Origin: an uncultured Blautia sp.
Lineage (GTDB): Bacteria; Bacillota; Clostridia; Lachnospirales; Lachnospiraceae
Direction of reading: 5' to 3'
DNA: 64,000 nt
Assembly (NCBI GenBank): GCA_934378195.1
Contig: CAKRPO010000001.1
Location: 62,001-126,000, forward strand
The notes beneath the pieces are model-generated. The model did no database searches, was not told where the DNA came from, and saw nothing but the letters and a program-made list of their open reading frames with translations. The number at the start of each line of letters is the position of its first letter. Position 1 is the first letter of the stretch. The position numbers and the translations under genes are program-made. Below are positions 34,338 to 43,378 of this stretch, piece after piece.

Positions 34338-36623
34338 CTATACTGCAATTTCTTTCTTCACTGCTTTTCTGGAAGTGATTTTCTTAGATGTTTCTTTTGG
34401 AGCTGCTGTTTTTTTTACTGTTGTCTTCTTTGCAGCTACTTTCTTCGCATTTTCTTTTTTAGGTGCTGTTTTGCGGGTGGTTTTCTTTGCTGTCTCTGGT
34501 TTCTTTGCTGCTACTGCCAGTTTCTCCGGCTTCTTGCCCGGTGTGCAGGAGAAAATAGCTACTCCAAGTGCCGGAATCTTAAAGGTTACGGAATATTCTC
34601 TCTCATCGCATTCTGCCTGTTTGCAGGTCTTTGCTCTCAAGTTTACCGTTCCCTGGCCGCCATATTCCTTACGATCACTGTTAAAGATCTCTTTGTACTT
34701 ACCGTAGAACGGTACACCAATCTGATAATTGTTGTACGGAACTGCTGCAAAATTACATACCGCAAGAAGCGTCTCATCCGGATTCTCGGTTTTACGAAGG
34801 AAGGTCAGGACATTTTCTTCATATTTCATAAGCTGAATCCATTCAAATCCTTCGTAATCGTCATCCATCACAGACAATGCCGGCTGAGAAACATACAACT
34901 CATTGAGATCATGGACAAATCTCTTCATCTCATCGCTCAGCTCTTTATCCGGTGCCATCATCTTGCATCCCGGATGAAGCATCATATAGGAATATGCTGC
35001 ACGGATCTGGCTCAGTTTCTGTGCCTCATCCCCCGGAAGTTTCTCCATAAAGCTCTTCTGGTCACCGGTCTCCCTGCTTCCCAGAGGAAGTACGAAATGC
35101 TCGCAATACGTATACAGCATAGAAAGTGTCAGCTGATCATGTACATATTGACGCTCGATCGGATCCTTGGAAAGATAATTCAAGAAATCTCCAGCCCAGT
35201 TATTATTCCATTTATAAGAAAAACCAATATTATCATCCTCAACACTGCCGGTCAGTTCTGACCACAGTCCATCTTCCTGTGCGATCGTAATCGTTCCCGG
35301 AAGTTTTTTATTCAAAATAGAATTCAGATGTTTCAGAAATTCGACTGCATCCAGATTTTCATTGGTACCATAGATATTTGGGCGCCACTGTCCATATTCT
35401 CTGCCAAAATCCAGATAAAGCATCGAATCTACATCATCCAGTCTCAGCCCGTCTGCATGATAGAATTCCAGCCAGTAAAAGGCATTCGCCAAAAGGAAAT
35501 CCCTGACCATAGGACTCTCAAAATTAAAGAGCAGTGTTCCCCACATCGGATGAATCGCCATAGATGGATCCGGGTTTTCATATAATGGAGTGCCGTCAAA
35601 CAGTTCCAGACCACCTTCCTGTCTCGGAAAATGCGAAGGAGTCCAGTCAAGGATCACGCCAATATTTTCTTTATGCAGAGCATTTACCAACTTCTGAAAA
35701 TCCTGTGGCATGCCAAATCTTCTGTCCGGTGCATAATAAGCAAATGTGCTGTACTCTCCGGCTTCTTCATCCAGATATTCCATGACCGGATGAAGCTCTA
35801 CATGTGTATATTTCAGTTCTTTTACATAAGAAACAAGTTCTTCAGCATTTTTCCATTTGGAAAGACTTGTCTCATAGATTGAGACTGGCTGTTTACGATC
35901 ACCGAATCTTCCCCTCTCTGTCATCCATTTCTCATCATCCCATGTAAAATTTCGAAGATCTGTCACGACAGATGCTGATGCTGGCGGAAGCTCTGTACAT
36001 GCCGCATATGGGTCAGATTTCAGCTGTATGGTGCCTCCTTTCAATTTCATTTCATATTTGTAAATCTCTCCAGCATTTACACCAGGAATAAACAACTCAA
36101 AAATACCGGACATCGGCATGCGATGCATCATATGGCAGCGGCCATCCCAGTTATTGAAATTACCTACTACACTGACGCGAAGTGCATTCGGTGCCCAGAC
36201 TGCAAAGCTGGTTCCAGATACACCATTAATTTCCATCGGATGTGCTCCCAGTTTCTCATATGCATGATAATAAACACCTGCGCAGAACGCTTTCTCTTCA
36301 GCTTCTGTAATCTGAACCGGAAAAGCATAGGGATCCGAAAAAGTTCTCGTTTCTTCTCCTTTGGTGATGCGATACTGATAAACAGGAATTTTTCTTCCTG
36401 GAATCATCACTGCAAAATAGCCGGCATCATCCTGTTTTTCCATCTCATAAGCTTTCTTATCTACAAGGACTTCTACCTTTTCTGCATTTGGAAAAAATCC
36501 CTGTATGAGGACGCCATCTGCGGTAAGCCGCGGTGCCATCAAATCTCTCGGTGATGCCTCTTCTGCATAAACAACTGCTTCAATCTCCGGCCAGTCCATA
36601 TATTCATATACTTTGCTTTCCAT
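34338..36623 (-). CDS. Degenerate 1,4-alpha-glucan branching enzyme paralogue with Lys/Ala-rich tail
   Basis: 761 residues. Domains: N1-like module (about 1-110), CBM48 (115-215), GH13 barrel (245-555), C-terminal barrel (575-695) and a basic tail (697-761). Region I (D326WTPSHFP), the region II nucleophile (GLRLD396) and the region III acid (E450) are kept. Region IV, normally LPLSHDEV, reads LPLGSRET, so the His-Asp pair needed for catalysis is Ser516-Arg517. The MGxEFGQ...LDW stretch that normally follows is also missing, so the barrel is shortened. The tail consists of KKTA/AAKK-like units, resembling histone H1. Branching activity is doubtful; a regulatory, glycogen-binding or nucleic-acid-linked role is possible. 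The start follows TTGGAGG. Confidence 0.8.
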   Translation of the reverse strand: MESKVYEYMDWPEIEAVVYAEEASPRDLMAPRLTADGVLIQGFFPNAEKVEVLVDKKAYEMEKQDDAGYFAVMIPGRKIPVYQYRITKGEETRTFSDPYAFPVQITEAEEKAFCAGVYYHAYEKLGAHPMEINGVSGTSFAVWAPNALRVSVVGNFNNWDGRCHMMHRMPMSGIFELFIPGVNAGEIYKYEMKLKGGTIQLKSDPYAACTELPPASASVVTDLRNFTWDDEKWMTERGRFGDRKQPVSIYETSLSKWKNAEELVSYVKELKYTHVELHPVMEYLDEEAGEYSTFAYYAPDRRFGMPQDFQKLVNALHKENIGVILDWTPSHFPRQEGGLELFDGTPLYENPDPSMAIHPMWGTLLFNFESPMVRDFLLANAFYWLEFYHADGLRLDDVDSMLYLDFGREYGQWRPNIYGTNENLDAVEFLKHLNSILNKKLPGTITIAQEDGLWSELTGSVEDDNIGFSYKWNNNWAGDFLNYLSKDPIERQYVHDQLTLSMLYTYCEHFVLPLGSRETGDQKSFMEKLPGDEAQKLSQIRAAYSYMMLHPGCKMMAPDKELSDEMKRFVHDLNELYVSQPALSVMDDDYEGFEWIQLMKYEENVLTFLRKTENPDETLLAVCNFAAVPYNNYQIGVPFYGKYKEIFNSDRKEYGGQGTVNLRAKTCKQAECDEREYSVTFKIPALGVAIFSCTPGKKPEKLAVAAKKPETAKKTTRKTAPKKENAKKVAAKKTTVKKTAAPKETSKKITSRKAVKKEIAV

Positions 36624-36721
36624 AATTCACGCCTCCAATCTGAAATACAAGCTCAAATTGCATTCCTTTGTTTTAGTTTATCATTTTTTTGCTTAAAAAT
36701 AAAGAATATAACGAAATTAGT

Positions 36722-36750
36722 TTGACAAAAGACACTTCCTACGCTAAATT
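36722..36750 (+). promoter_or_regulatory. Promoter of the PfkB sugar kinase gene
   Basis: A consensus TTGACA (36722-36727), 17 bases, TAAATT (36745-36750). The leader is about 55 bases and ends in AGGAGGT at 36792-36798. Confidence 0.5.
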
Positions 36751-36808
36751 GAATATATCATCATTTATATAAGAACGTTTTAGATGAAACAAGGAGGTCT
36801 TTAAGATT

Positions 36809-37780
36809 ATGGAAAAAAGACAGTTTGACGTAACCGCTCTTGGAGAGCTGTTAATCGACTTTACAGAAAATGGAAACAGTTCTCAGGGAAACCCTCTGCT
36901 TGAAGCAAACCCGGGTGGCGCTCCGTGCAACGTACTCGCCATGCTGGAGCGTCTTGGCAAAAAAACTGCATTTATTGGAAAAGTCGGCAAAGACATGTTT
37001 GGCACACAGTTAAAAACAGCTGTCGAGGAAGTTGGTATCGATACCCGTAATCTGATCATGGATGAAAGCTGCCATACCACACTCGCTTTCGTACATACAT
37101 ATCCGGACGGTGACCGTGATTTCTCTTTCTATCGCGATCCTGGTGCAGATATGATGCTTACTAAGGATGAAGTGCAGAAGGATCTGATAGAATCTTCCCG
37201 CATCTTTCATTTTGGAACACTTTCCTCTACGCATGAAGGTGTTCGCGAGGCTACCCGCCATGCAATTAAATTGGCCAAAGAAGCAGGCTGCATCATTACT
37301 TTTGACCCGAACCTGCGTCCGCCGCTCTGGAAATCTCTGGATGATGCCAAGGTCGAGATTGAATACGGTATGTCTAAATGCGATGTTCTCAAAATCTCTG
37401 ACAATGAAGTAGAATTTATGTGTGGCACTACCGATTATGATAAGGGAGCTGCCATGATTCAGGAAAAATATAACATTCCACTCATTCTTGTCACACTTGG
37501 CAAAGACGGAAGCCGCGCATATTATAAAGATATGCGTGTAGAAGCAGCTCCATTCCTTCAGGAAAACACAATCGAGACTACCGGTGCCGGAGATACCTTC
37601 TGTGCAAGCACCCTGAACTACGTTCTGGATCACGGCCTTGAGAACCTTACCGAAGAAAACCTGAAAGAACTTCTTACCTTCGCAAATGCTGCCGCATCCC
37701 TGATCACTACCCGTAAAGGTGCCCTGAGAGTGATGCCGACACGTGAAGAAGTCGAAGCTTTTATTGCAAGTCGTAAATAA
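36809..37780 (+). CDS. PfkB-family sugar kinase, probably fructokinase
   Basis: 323 residues. It shows the two PfkB signatures: an N-terminal GG pair in NPGGAPCNVLAMLERLG (near residue 35) and the C-terminal ETTGAGDTFCAS (near 257), with the catalytic base Asp in GAGDTF. LGELLIDF at the start and FDPNLRPPLW near 170 are typical of fructokinases (ScrK type). It should phosphorylate fructose at O6. No sucrose hydrolase or transporter is adjacent, so the substrate is a family-level guess. It has its own promoter and terminator. Confidence 0.88.
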   Translation: MEKRQFDVTALGELLIDFTENGNSSQGNPLLEANPGGAPCNVLAMLERLGKKTAFIGKVGKDMFGTQLKTAVEEVGIDTRNLIMDESCHTTLAFVHTYPDGDRDFSFYRDPGADMMLTKDEVQKDLIESSRIFHFGTLSSTHEGVREATRHAIKLAKEAGCIITFDPNLRPPLWKSLDDAKVEIEYGMSKCDVLKISDNEVEFMCGTTDYDKGAAMIQEKYNIPLILVTLGKDGSRAYYKDMRVEAAPFLQENTIETTGAGDTFCASTLNYVLDHGLENLTEENLKELLTFANAAASLITTRKGALRVMPTREEVEAFIASRK

Positions 37781-37805
37781 ATTTTAATAGTATCCACATA
37801 ATGCA

Positions 37806-37850
37806 AACAAGTCCCGGGCGAGAGTTTTTCAACCTGTCCGGGACTTATTT
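37806..37850. terminator. Terminator between the sugar kinase and the small BspA-like gene
   Basis: AAGTCCCGG (37809-37817) pairs with CCGGGACTT (37838-37846), followed by ATTTG on the plus strand. The convergent gene stops at 37859 so it probably uses the same hairpin. Confidence 0.7.
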
Positions 37851-37858
37851 GCTATTTT

Positions 37859-38482
37859 CTATCCAATTGTCAATGTAGATAATCCACTACAATTAAAGAA
37901 TGCATATTCTCCAATTTCCTGTACACTTTCAGGTATTTCTGTTTCTGTTACATTGATACAATTGCTGAACGCATACGCACCTATAGAGGATACCCCATCT
38001 GCAATTTCAATCTTTGTAATTTCCTGACGCATAGAATTCCACGGTACCTCTTCTTCTGTCTCCCAGGTCTGCATTGTACCCTGACCGGTAATTGCAAGAA
38101 CGCCCTCTTCATTCAATGACCAGAAAACCGTATTTTCCTCTACACCACAAGGCTGTGCTTCTTCCGGTGTCAGAACTTCTGTCTCCGAATTTGTTTCTCC
38201 GTCTTCAAAAGCATTCAGATTTTCAGAATCCTCTTCTTCCAGTACAACTTCCTCCTCATTGCTATTTTCATTGCTTTCATCCTCCTGTTCTACAATCACT
38301 TCTGGAACTTCCGATATTACTTCATCAGCAAAGCCCTCTGAGTCCTCTTCAAGAACACTGTCAGAAAACTCTATTTCTGATTCAGCTTCAGACGCATGAA
38401 CACTTACCATACCAATTCCCAGACAGCCCAGGGAAGCGGCCAGCAGCAATGCTGCCAGCCTTTTTTTATTTCTATTTTTCAT
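37859..38482 (-). CDS. Short secreted BspA-like leucine-rich repeat protein
   Basis: 207 residues. A signal peptide (to about residue 30, VHASEAE) is followed by a very acidic low-complexity region rich in Glu, Ser and Asn (32-110), a segment with WSLNEEGVLAITGQGTM (a stretch usually found before BspA repeats in clostridial surface proteins), and about two LRR_5 repeats (GVSSIGAYAFSNC, SVQEIGEYAFFNC). It stops abruptly at STLTIG, where more repeats and a cell-wall module would be expected, so it may be the truncated remnant of a longer protein. It starts 12 bases after the giant lipase/LRR gene stops. Confidence 0.7.
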   Translation of the reverse strand: MKNRNKKRLAALLLAASLGCLGIGMVSVHASEAESEIEFSDSVLEEDSEGFADEVISEVPEVIVEQEDESNENSNEEEVVLEEEDSENLNAFEDGETNSETEVLTPEEAQPCGVEENTVFWSLNEEGVLAITGQGTMQTWETEEEVPWNSMRQEITKIEIADGVSSIGAYAFSNCINVTETEIPESVQEIGEYAFFNCSGLSTLTIG

Positions 38483-38494
38483 AATGTTTCACCT

Positions 38495-41400
38495 CTACTT
38501 TCTGATCTTCACCGCTTTTGCTTTGCTCCAATTGGACAAGATTTTCGTACTTCCTGCTTTTTTATAGGAAGCAAGTCTTACATAATATGTCTTTCCCTTT
38601 ACAAGACCGGATAATGTTTTTTTCGTCATACTGTTCTTGCCAATATAGATTGTCTTAACACCGCTTCTGAAGTTCTTATTCAGGGAATACTGAATCGCAT
38701 ATCCACTGCATGTTTTATTTTTCTTCCAGATAACGGTGATCTTCTTTTTCGCAGTATTCGTTGCCTTACTGATTGAGGTTGCAGAAGGTTTCACAGTGAC
38801 ACTGAACTGCTTGGAAGCAGCCTTATAATAAGCTGTCTCCGAAGCTTTGACTGTGATCACAGCTCTTCCGACAAAATTTTTCGCAATCGTGACATTTCCA
38901 TTTTTGTCAACTTTCACAGATTTACTGTTTGAAGCATATGTCAGTCGGGCTCCACCATAAACTCGAGCATTGACTTTTGCTTTCTGTGTTTTCCCTGAAA
39001 CATTCTTTGTAATATCGGAAACTTTGACCACGTTGTTACCCTTGCCGATATTAAATCTTGCAGTTAACGTTCCCTCATAAACACCTTTTCCTCTAACCGT
39101 TACGATTCCAGTTCCAGGATTCACATTATTCTGATAAGATACTGTGTAATCTTTATTCCGCTGAATTACCTGACCACTGTCTTTCACAGTCACCTGTGGA
39201 GTTTTGGCCTTACCGTCGTACAAAAGAGTTCCAGCGTTTACAGAAAGTTCACACCGTGACAGATCACGTTTTGCAGGCTTGCCGGTTTCTGGATTCCACG
39301 GACGCCAGGTAATCGTTCCTCCATAATTCTGAAGTTTGTCCAAAGTCCAGGTCGCATCATTATATGGATAGTATGCAGCTGCCTTTACGTTTTTGAAGAT
39401 ATCCTTACCTAATTTCGGACAGTTTCCGAAGAAATAAATGTTACGCAGATTCTTACAGTCTGCAAATGCCTGATTTCCTATCTCAATCACCGTTGCACGA
39501 ATGTTTACATTCACAAGATTTGCACAACCTTCGAAGGCATTGGGCTGAACAACTACAGTGTTATCATTCATTGCCGGACGAATCACAAACTTCTTCTGAA
39601 CACTTCCAGTATAGCCACTGGCCTCTAATGCTTCGATTGTAACTGTAGCTGTCCCCGGATTAATATTATCTGTATAAAGAAGGATATAATCTGTTCCCTC
39701 AGAAAGGGTTACATCATTATGCAAAACGGTTACCGCTGGTTTTTTCTCCGCTCCATCATATACATATGCAGTATCAGAAATCTGGATTTTACATGATGAA
39801 AGTGAAATTTTTAATTTTGGAATACTTCTTGTCTGCGTATGGGAAGAATCCCGGCTACAAATCTGCTCTTCGATACCTTCTTCTGTATAAGTTGCTTCTT
39901 TAATAATAGTCCAGTCACCGTAGTCATGGCCCAACGCTGGAATTTCTTCCGTATAACTTTCACCACATATAGAACAGGTATAAGTTCCTATTCCCATTTC
40001 TGTACAGGTAGCAACTTTTGTAATCTGATATTTATATGTATGCTCATGTTCATTTACTTCAACTGCAAATTTCACAGATGAAGTTTCCCCACCGTAGGTT
40101 GCTGAAATCGTAAGCTCTTTTGCTTTTTCATGTGTAGCCACTGAAAGCAAACCTACTTCATTAATAATTGTATCATCTGATGTTGCCCCTTCAATGCTCC
40201 ATATAACTTTATCTGTTGATTTGTTGATTCCTGTGTAGACTGTTGCTGTAAACTGATAGTTCTGCCCTGGTGTAAGCATTTCAACATTATTGCATTTCAG
40301 ATATGGATAATTAATCGCCTTAAAAGCAATGTCATTGGAGGCTGCATAGGTTTCTGTCGTTGAATTCTTTGGTGCCCATAAAGCTACTATAGTATCTGAA
40401 TCAAAGCAATTTGCATTTAATTCTGTTTGCGATGCTGAAACTAAAATATTAGTCAGATTTCTACAACCCGAAAATGCTGAGTTTCCTATACTCTCTAAGT
40501 TTTTTGATAAATAAAGTTTTCCTTTCCAACTACTACAGTTATAAAAAGCCTTATCTCCTATCTTTTTTATTGTCCCAGGTAGTTTTATACTTGTAACATA
40601 CTGACAATATTTCAGTTCTCCTGCATATATCTCATCGATTCCCTCCTCAAATTCCACTTCTTTCAGGGTTAAGGCTGATTCTTCCATGACTGAGCCTGTA
40701 TTATTTTCTGGTACAAAAACTTTTCCCGAACCTTTTGTAAAAATAATTTTTTCTGCATCTACATTATAAAATGTTGGGCGTACTTCGTAATCTGCCTTGC
40801 TCCTATAACTTGTGCTTGCTGGCATTGTGATCTCTTTAAGTGAGCTGCACTCCTTAAATGCGCCGATTCCCAACGTTTTCACGCTGTCTGCTATTGTTAT
40901 CTTTTTTAACTGATTGCAGTATGCAAATGCATTATCCCCAATACATTCTATTCCATCCTGTACTGTTAATTCATCTATCCCTGTTCCCTCAAATACTGCA
41001 TTTGATATCTCACCCAGTTTTTTCGGAAATTCCAGTTTTCCTGTTATCTTACCACAATTCCAAAATGCTGAATTCCCTATGCTTTCCAGATCATCCGGCA
41101 AATCCAGTTCCCATTCCCAGTTAATACAATTATAAAAAGCCTCATCTCCTATCTTTTTTATCGTCCCAGGTAGTTTTATACTTGTAACATACTGACAATA
41201 TTTCAGTTCTCCTGCATATATCTCATCAATTCCCTCCTCAAATTCCACTTCTTTCAGAGTTAAGGCTGATTCTTCCGTGACTGAACCTGAATTATTTTCT
41301 GGTACAAAAACTTTTCCTGACCCTTTTGTAAAAATAATTTTTTCTGCATCTACATTATAAAATGTTGGGCGTACTTCGTAATCTGCTTTGCTCCCATAAC

Positions 41401-43117
41401 TTGTGCTTGCTGGCATTGTGATCTCTTTAAGTGAGCTGCACTCCTTAAATGCGCCGATTCCCAACGTTTTCACACTGTCTACTATTGTTATCTTTTTTAA
41501 CTGATTGCAGTATGCAAATGCATTATCCCCAATACATTCTATTCCATCCCGTACTGTTAATGTCTCTATGTTCGTATCATAAAAGCATTTATTCCCAATT
41601 GTTTTTAGTTTATCCTTTACATTATTTAAATCAACATCCTTTAACGATGTATTGTTCATCCAGCCTTCATAGCCATAATACATCGAATTTATCCACAATA
41701 TATAAGTACTCTGTTGATGTGCATGCCATATTGAAGGTATGATTTTTCCATCCGTACTGTTATAAAGCAAAAATATTGATTCTATGTCTGAATATGAATA
41801 CGCAAGTTCTTTTATCACACTATCTAAATAATTTCTTGCATCAACCAAATCTTTTCTATCATTAATTGTTTTTTCTATTTCATTTTTAATTTCCGTAAAT
41901 AAACTATCCTGTGACGATTTCCATGAATCAAACTCTTCTTCTGTCATATTTACTGTTTGTGATAATGCACTGTCCATTTTCATCAAAAGATGAAGTTCGT
42001 CTTGATAGTCTTCATTAAAATTATATTGGCAATTTCCAACCATCATATCCCACATTAATTTTATTAATAATCTTTTAACTGTATCCGATATCCTTTCTCC
42101 TGTTCTTAATTGATGTGCCAATACCACTTCTGTTAAAGTTTGCATATCTTTTGGTCCCAAAAACCAGCCAGCAAAATCAAATATAAGAGGATTATCCCCT
42201 TTATAAAAATCTTCTCTTGTACTGGCAAAACTTTTTAATGCTGTAACAAAAGAATCCGTATTCTGTATACCAGCATAATTTATATTCTCTTCATCATTAA
42301 ATCTCTGTTTAAAGTTATTAAATATATCTGTCTCTAATGATAAATTTATATCTATACCATAACGACGATATCCCCATTCTGGAAGTGGCATCATAGTTAT
42401 GGCATCTCCTGGATTATTAAAATTATAAATATTGCTATGTGAATCTTCTAATTTATACTTAACCGCCGGACATGCATAAGTATATCCAAAGATATGATCA
42501 GAAGATGCCAACTTCCCATCTATGGATAATTCTCCCGCAACTATATTTGCCACAGCTGCTCCTCTGCTATGTCCAGTAAGCATAATAATATTATTATCCG
42601 TTTTTACTTCATCATCTAAAGTATGTAATATTTCATCTGCAGCTTTTTTGAAGCCTTTATGATAATCATTTTTCCCCAAATTAAAATTACTAAACCATTC
42701 ACAATTTCCAGTAGTTCCTCTTACTGCTACAATATATACATTATAGCCTTTAATGTTTCTATGTCCCACTGTATATGCAACAAAATCATTGTTTGCATAC
42801 GTTGCTTGTCGTGAATAATTGTAAGGCTTAAAAAGATACCCCATATCGCTAAAACAATTGCTAATATCTTTGTACTCGTATGCCGCATTCGCCAGACCCA
42901 TTGCCATTTTTGCAATATCTCCAGACAACTCATTTGCATTTGCCAACATCATATCATCACTGTACAGAAATTCTGAACTGATATTATTCTTAAAAGACAC
43001 AGTTATATAATTGTTTTCTTCAGCAAACGTTTCTTTTGAAAAGATCAATATACAGACCAATATACAAAATAACATTCCCATAAACTTAAAACAACCATAT
43101 TGATTTTTCTTTTCCAT
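38495..43117 (-). CDS. Giant secreted lipase-like / BspA leucine-rich repeat / Ig-like protein
   Basis: 1540 residues. After a signal peptide (about 1-32) comes a class 3 lipase-like alpha/beta hydrolase domain (about 60-480) with nucleophile motif TGHSRG (Ser184), probable Asp238 in NNPGDAI and a candidate His467 in WHAHQQS. LRR_5/BspA repeats fill about 505-925, including a recent internal duplication. Then follow a bacterial Ig-like segment, a Cys-containing segment (CTEMGIGTYTCSICG), another LRR pair, further Ig-like modules with the recurring YDGKAKTPQVTV pattern, and a C-terminal fibronectin III-like domain. No LPXTG motif or S-layer domain was seen. It may act as an adhesin with esterase activity; the target is unknown. 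Confidence 0.8.
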   Translation of the reverse strand: MEKKNQYGCFKFMGMLFCILVCILIFSKETFAEENNYITVSFKNNISSEFLYSDDMMLANANELSGDIAKMAMGLANAAYEYKDISNCFSDMGYLFKPYNYSRQATYANNDFVAYTVGHRNIKGYNVYIVAVRGTTGNCEWFSNFNLGKNDYHKGFKKAADEILHTLDDEVKTDNNIIMLTGHSRGAAVANIVAGELSIDGKLASSDHIFGYTYACPAVKYKLEDSHSNIYNFNNPGDAITMMPLPEWGYRRYGIDINLSLETDIFNNFKQRFNDEENINYAGIQNTDSFVTALKSFASTREDFYKGDNPLIFDFAGWFLGPKDMQTLTEVVLAHQLRTGERISDTVKRLLIKLMWDMMVGNCQYNFNEDYQDELHLLMKMDSALSQTVNMTEEEFDSWKSSQDSLFTEIKNEIEKTINDRKDLVDARNYLDSVIKELAYSYSDIESIFLLYNSTDGKIIPSIWHAHQQSTYILWINSMYYGYEGWMNNTSLKDVDLNNVKDKLKTIGNKCFYDTNIETLTVRDGIECIGDNAFAYCNQLKKITIVDSVKTLGIGAFKECSSLKEITMPASTSYGSKADYEVRPTFYNVDAEKIIFTKGSGKVFVPENNSGSVTEESALTLKEVEFEEGIDEIYAGELKYCQYVTSIKLPGTIKKIGDEAFYNCINWEWELDLPDDLESIGNSAFWNCGKITGKLEFPKKLGEISNAVFEGTGIDELTVQDGIECIGDNAFAYCNQLKKITIADSVKTLGIGAFKECSSLKEITMPASTSYRSKADYEVRPTFYNVDAEKIIFTKGSGKVFVPENNTGSVMEESALTLKEVEFEEGIDEIYAGELKYCQYVTSIKLPGTIKKIGDKAFYNCSSWKGKLYLSKNLESIGNSAFSGCRNLTNILVSASQTELNANCFDSDTIVALWAPKNSTTETYAASNDIAFKAINYPYLKCNNVEMLTPGQNYQFTATVYTGINKSTDKVIWSIEGATSDDTIINEVGLLSVATHEKAKELTISATYGGETSSVKFAVEVNEHEHTYKYQITKVATCTEMGIGTYTCSICGESYTEEIPALGHDYGDWTIIKEATYTEEGIEEQICSRDSSHTQTRSIPKLKISLSSCKIQISDTAYVYDGAEKKPAVTVLHNDVTLSEGTDYILLYTDNINPGTATVTIEALEASGYTGSVQKKFVIRPAMNDNTVVVQPNAFEGCANLVNVNIRATVIEIGNQAFADCKNLRNIYFFGNCPKLGKDIFKNVKAAAYYPYNDATWTLDKLQNYGGTITWRPWNPETGKPAKRDLSRCELSVNAGTLLYDGKAKTPQVTVKDSGQVIQRNKDYTVSYQNNVNPGTGIVTVRGKGVYEGTLTARFNIGKGNNVVKVSDITKNVSGKTQKAKVNARVYGGARLTYASNSKSVKVDKNGNVTIAKNFVGRAVITVKASETAYYKAASKQFSVTVKPSATSISKATNTAKKKITVIWKKNKTCSGYAIQYSLNKNFRSGVKTIYIGKNSMTKKTLSGLVKGKTYYVRLASYKKAGSTKILSNWSKAKAVKIRK
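40541..40970. repeat. Internal 430-base direct repeat in the giant lipase/LRR gene, copy 2
   Basis: It matches 41132-41561 almost base for base at a constant offset of 591 bases (197 codons), so it is an in-frame duplication. Encoded landmarks shared by both copies include DGIECIGDNAFAYCNQL and SIKLPGTIKKIGD. The few differences suggest a recent event. Confidence 0.9.
41132..41561. repeat. Internal 430-base direct repeat in the giant lipase/LRR gene, copy 1
   Basis: Partner of 40541-40970, offset 591 bases. It codes for the repeat block closer to the lipase domain. Flanking repeats at 41041-41120 and 40450-40530 are also related but have diverged much more. Confidence 0.9.
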
Positions 43118-43284
43118 ACACTATTTCCTCCGTCATATTTTCTTCTATATCTTGCCAGAGTGACAGCTACTCTATCTTACAAAAAAGTATCATTATCTTA
43201 TCTATTTTTGAAGTCTATTTGCATAAGTTGCATGTTTTATGTCATAAATAGCAGTTGAATAAAGTAATTTTATTATTTTTGCTC

Positions 43285-43355
43285 AAAAAAATATCTGTGT
43301 CCTTATTTAAGGTTATAACTTTCTTAAAACGTTAAACAAGAACACAGATATTTCA
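43285..43355 (-). terminator. Terminator after the Rpn-like gene
   Basis: AAATATCTGTGTCCTT (43289-43304) pairs with AAGAACACAGATATTT (43338-43353) with one mismatch. On the minus strand the stem runs into a T-run. The loop is long (33 bases). Confidence 0.65.
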
Positions 43356-43378
43356 TAGTATTTTTTATTCAAATTGTA

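Noticed and set aside
40541..41561. CRISPR-like or satellite array
   Set aside because: There are only two long copies, both coding in frame; it is an internal gene duplication.
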